From an uncultured Oscillospiraceae bacterium (GTDB lineage: Bacteria > Bacillota > Clostridia > Oscillospirales > Oscillospiraceae), in NCBI GenBank assembly GCA_934572465.1, contig CAKTLG010000049.1, forward strand, positions 1 to 9,169: a stretch of DNA of 9,169 nt, given 5' to 3'. Positions 7,363 through 9,169 of this stretch are shown here, piece by piece. A program made the position numbers and the translations under genes. Below the pieces are notes generated by a model. The model worked only from the letters and a program-made list of their open reading frames with translations, was not told where the DNA came from and did no database searches. Every line of letters starts with the position of its first letter. The stretch's first letter is position 1.

Positions 7363-8253
7363 TTATGCGAAATACGCCCTTGCCTCACTTATGTTGCGCG
7401 CGATCATGTCGTGCAGCGCCTGCGTGGAGGAAAAGCGCTGCTCGGGGCGCAGAAAGCGGTGGAATTCCACGCGCAGCGCCTGCCCGTAGAGATCGCCGGA
7501 GAAATCCAGCAGATACGTTTCCACCGTCACGCCCTCGCCGCCGACCGTCGGCCGCACGCCGACATTTGTCACGCCCGTGAACGAGCGTCCGTCGGCAAGC
7601 ACCGCGCGCGTGACATACACGCCGTAGCGCGGCAGGAGCTTGCCCTCCTGCGGCAGAAGGTTCACCGTGGGGAAAAGCTGCGCCTTTCCGATGCCGCGCC
7701 CGTGGCGCACCGTGCCGGAGAGCGCATAGGGATGACCGAGAAACGCCTTTGCGCGCTCGGCTTCACCGCTTTCCAGCAGCGTGCGGATATGGCTCGAGGA
7801 GACGGTCACGCCGTCCAGTTCCACGCGCGGGATGATGTCGCAGCCAAGGCCGTGGGCGGCGCAGTAGCTTTTGAGCTTTTCCACATCGCCCTCGTTTTTG
7901 TGGCCGAAGCGGAAATCGTGCCCCGCAACGAGATGCGCTGCGCGATATGTCCCGACAAGCAGCTCGGAGAGGAACGCCTCCCACGGCATGGTCATCATGC
8001 GCTCGTCAAACGGCGCGACAAATACGTCCTCCACGCCGTAGTGCGTGCGGATGATCTCCGCGCGCTCGGCGGGCGTTGTGAGCAGCGGCACGGGCTTCCC
8101 CGTGACGAACTCGCGCGGCGAGCGGTCAAACGTGAAGGCCGCCGAGCGGCAGCCGCGCTCCTGTGCGCGGCGCACCGCCATTTTCAGCAGCGCGCCGTGC
8201 CCGATATGCACCCCGTCAAAAAAGCCCAGGGCGATGACAGTGGGATCATTCAT
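7363..8253 (-). CDS. ribF: Bifunctional riboflavin kinase / FAD synthetase
   Basis: RibF phosphorylates riboflavin to FMN and then adenylylates FMN to FAD in the cytoplasm. At 296 aa it is close to the usual ~310. The N-terminal FAD synthetase domain carries the nucleotidyltransferase HxGH motif in GFFDGVHIGH (10-19), VAGHDFRFGHKNEGD (109-123) and the SSSHIR motif (152-157). The C-terminal flavokinase domain (about 175-296) carries GRGIGKAQLFPTVNL (185-199), the PRYGVYV segment (208-214) and GVTNVGVRPT (227-236). The ATG at 8253 follows an AAGGAAAG ribosome site at 7-nt spacing. It lies 27 bp after truB in the same operon. No FMN riboswitch is seen ahead of it. Confidence 0.97.
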   Translation of the reverse strand: MNDPTVIALGFFDGVHIGHGALLKMAVRRAQERGCRSAAFTFDRSPREFVTGKPVPLLTTPAERAEIIRTHYGVEDVFVAPFDERMMTMPWEAFLSELLVGTYRAAHLVAGHDFRFGHKNEGDVEKLKSYCAAHGLGCDIIPRVELDGVTVSSSHIRTLLESGEAERAKAFLGHPYALSGTVRHGRGIGKAQLFPTVNLLPQEGKLLPRYGVYVTRAVLADGRSFTGVTNVGVRPTVGGEGVTVETYLLDFSGDLYGQALRVEFHRFLRPEQRFSSTQALHDMIARNISEARAYFA

Positions 8254-8280
8254 GGTCTTGCTTTCCTTTTTGTCTCAGCG

Positions 8281-9144
8281 TCATACGCTGAAAAAATTTC
8301 GTTTCGAGGTCAGTACGCCGTCCTTCGCCTCCGAAAGGGCGAGGAACGCCCCGCCGCGCCCGTACACGCGGTACAGCCCGTCGGGGAGCTTTGCGCGCAG
8401 CGGATTGCCGCAGAGGCATCTGCGCTCCTGTTCGGCGTTTTCGATCGTATAGGCGGGGTGGGCACGAAACAGGCTGTCGGTGGGACGGAGCAGAGCTTCG
8501 CCCTCGCGCGCGGCGTCTTCGAGCGTCACGGCCTCGCCGATGCAGAAGCCGGACGCCTCCGTGCGCCGCAGCGCGGCCATGCAGCCGCCGCAGCCGAGCG
8601 CCGCGCCGATATCGTGGCAGAGCGTGCGGATGTAGGTGCCCTTCGAGCACACAACGCGCAGCGCGTACTGTCCGTTCCCCAGATCCTGCGTCAGTGCAAG
8701 ATCAAAGATCGTGATCCTGCGCGGCTTGCGCGCGACCTCTTTTCCCTGGCGGGCAAGGTCGTAGAGCTTCTGTCCGTTTATCTTGATGGCCGAGTACATC
8801 GGCGGCAGCTGCTCGATCTCGCCAAGAAAGCGCCCCAGCGCCGCGCGCACGTCGTCCGCCGTAACGGCCGCGGCGCGCTCCTCAAGCACCGTGCCGGTCG
8901 TATCCTGTGTGTCGGTCACGACGCCGAGCTGCAAAATGGTCTCATAGACCTTTCTGCCGCCCTCGGCAAAGGAGACGGCCTTGGTCGCCTGCCCGACGAA
9001 CACGGGCAGCACGCCCGTCGCCATGGGATCGAGCGTCCCCGCGTGGCCGACGCGCTTTTCATGCAGGATGCCGCGCAGCTTGGTGCATACGTCCATGCTT
9101 GTCCAGCCCGCTGGCTTGTCAATAATGATGATGCCGTTCGGCAT
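8281..9144 (-). CDS. truB: tRNA pseudouridine-55 synthase TruB
   Basis: TruB converts U55 in the T-loop of tRNA to pseudouridine. This 287-residue protein is of normal length. Seen are KPAGWTS (10-16), the catalytic-site motif GHAGTLDPMATGVLPV (33-48) with catalytic Asp at 39, QLPPMYSAIKINGQKLYDLAR (112-132) and CSKGTYIRTL (166-175). A short C-terminal RNA-binding-type domain follows (about 240-287). The ATG at 9144 has a near-perfect AAAGGAGG ribosome site 7 nt upstream. Order truB then ribF is the common Firmicute arrangement behind nusA-infB-rbfA, so the operon promoter is probably beyond the window edge. Confidence 0.97.
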   Translation of the reverse strand: MPNGIIIIDKPAGWTSMDVCTKLRGILHEKRVGHAGTLDPMATGVLPVFVGQATKAVSFAEGGRKVYETILQLGVVTDTQDTTGTVLEERAAAVTADDVRAALGRFLGEIEQLPPMYSAIKINGQKLYDLARQGKEVARKPRRITIFDLALTQDLGNGQYALRVVCSKGTYIRTLCHDIGAALGCGGCMAALRRTEASGFCIGEAVTLEDAAREGEALLRPTDSLFRAHPAYTIENAEQERRCLCGNPLRAKLPDGLYRVYGRGGAFLALSEAKDGVLTSKRNFFSV

Positions 9145-9169
9145 GACGGAGCCTCCTTTGCGCCAGGCT

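Noticed and set aside
8254..8280. Possible FMN riboswitch ahead of ribF
   Set aside because: The gap to truB is only 27 bp, far too short for an aptamer, and holds just the ribosome site.

Overview
The window is GC-rich bacterial chromosome with tightly packed housekeeping genes. A spoIIE-type sporulation phosphatase together with Clostridia-like proteins points to a spore-forming Firmicute, probably a high-GC member of Clostridia (Oscillospiraceae/Ruminococcaceae-like, gut type). This assignment is inferred from gene content and codon bias, not from a database match. I saw no tRNA, rRNA, CRISPR array, IS element or phage gene.

Layout. (1) Positions 2-1102, plus strand: the C-terminal half of groEL, followed 30 bp later by a small, highly charged, helical protein of unknown function (95 aa). 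A strong hairpin with A/T tails at 1115-1153 ends this unit and also the unit converging on it. (2) Positions 4695-1173, minus strand: an apparent three-gene operon of an XRE-family regulator (226 aa), lepA (EF4) and an arginase-fold hydrolase best matched to formimidoylglutamase (HutG). It is driven by a good sigma-A promoter that overlaps a perfect inverted repeat. (3) Positions 7245-4851, minus strand: spoIIE, then a 90-aa protein with a C-terminal membrane helix and a TTG start, ended by a terminator at 4782-4820. The spoIIE promoter has the unusual 21-bp spacing and a 0A-like box over the -35, as in known Spo0A-activated promoters. The small downstream gene has its own forespore-sigma-like motif. 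(4) Positions 9144-7363, minus strand: truB and ribF in the order usual for Firmicutes (downstream of infB/rbfA, which would lie outside the window), ended by a hairpin terminator at 7323-7352.

Functionally the region joins protein folding (GroEL), translation fidelity (LepA), tRNA modification (TruB), flavin cofactor synthesis (RibF), a probable histidine-degradation step (HutG) and early sporulation control (SpoIIE). The parts most worth a second look are the GroEL-linked helical protein, the HutG-like enzyme with a Cys in place of a normally invariant metal-binding Asp, the sporulation-type promoters around spoIIE, and the XRE regulator heading the lepA operon. No clearly new multi-gene system is visible.
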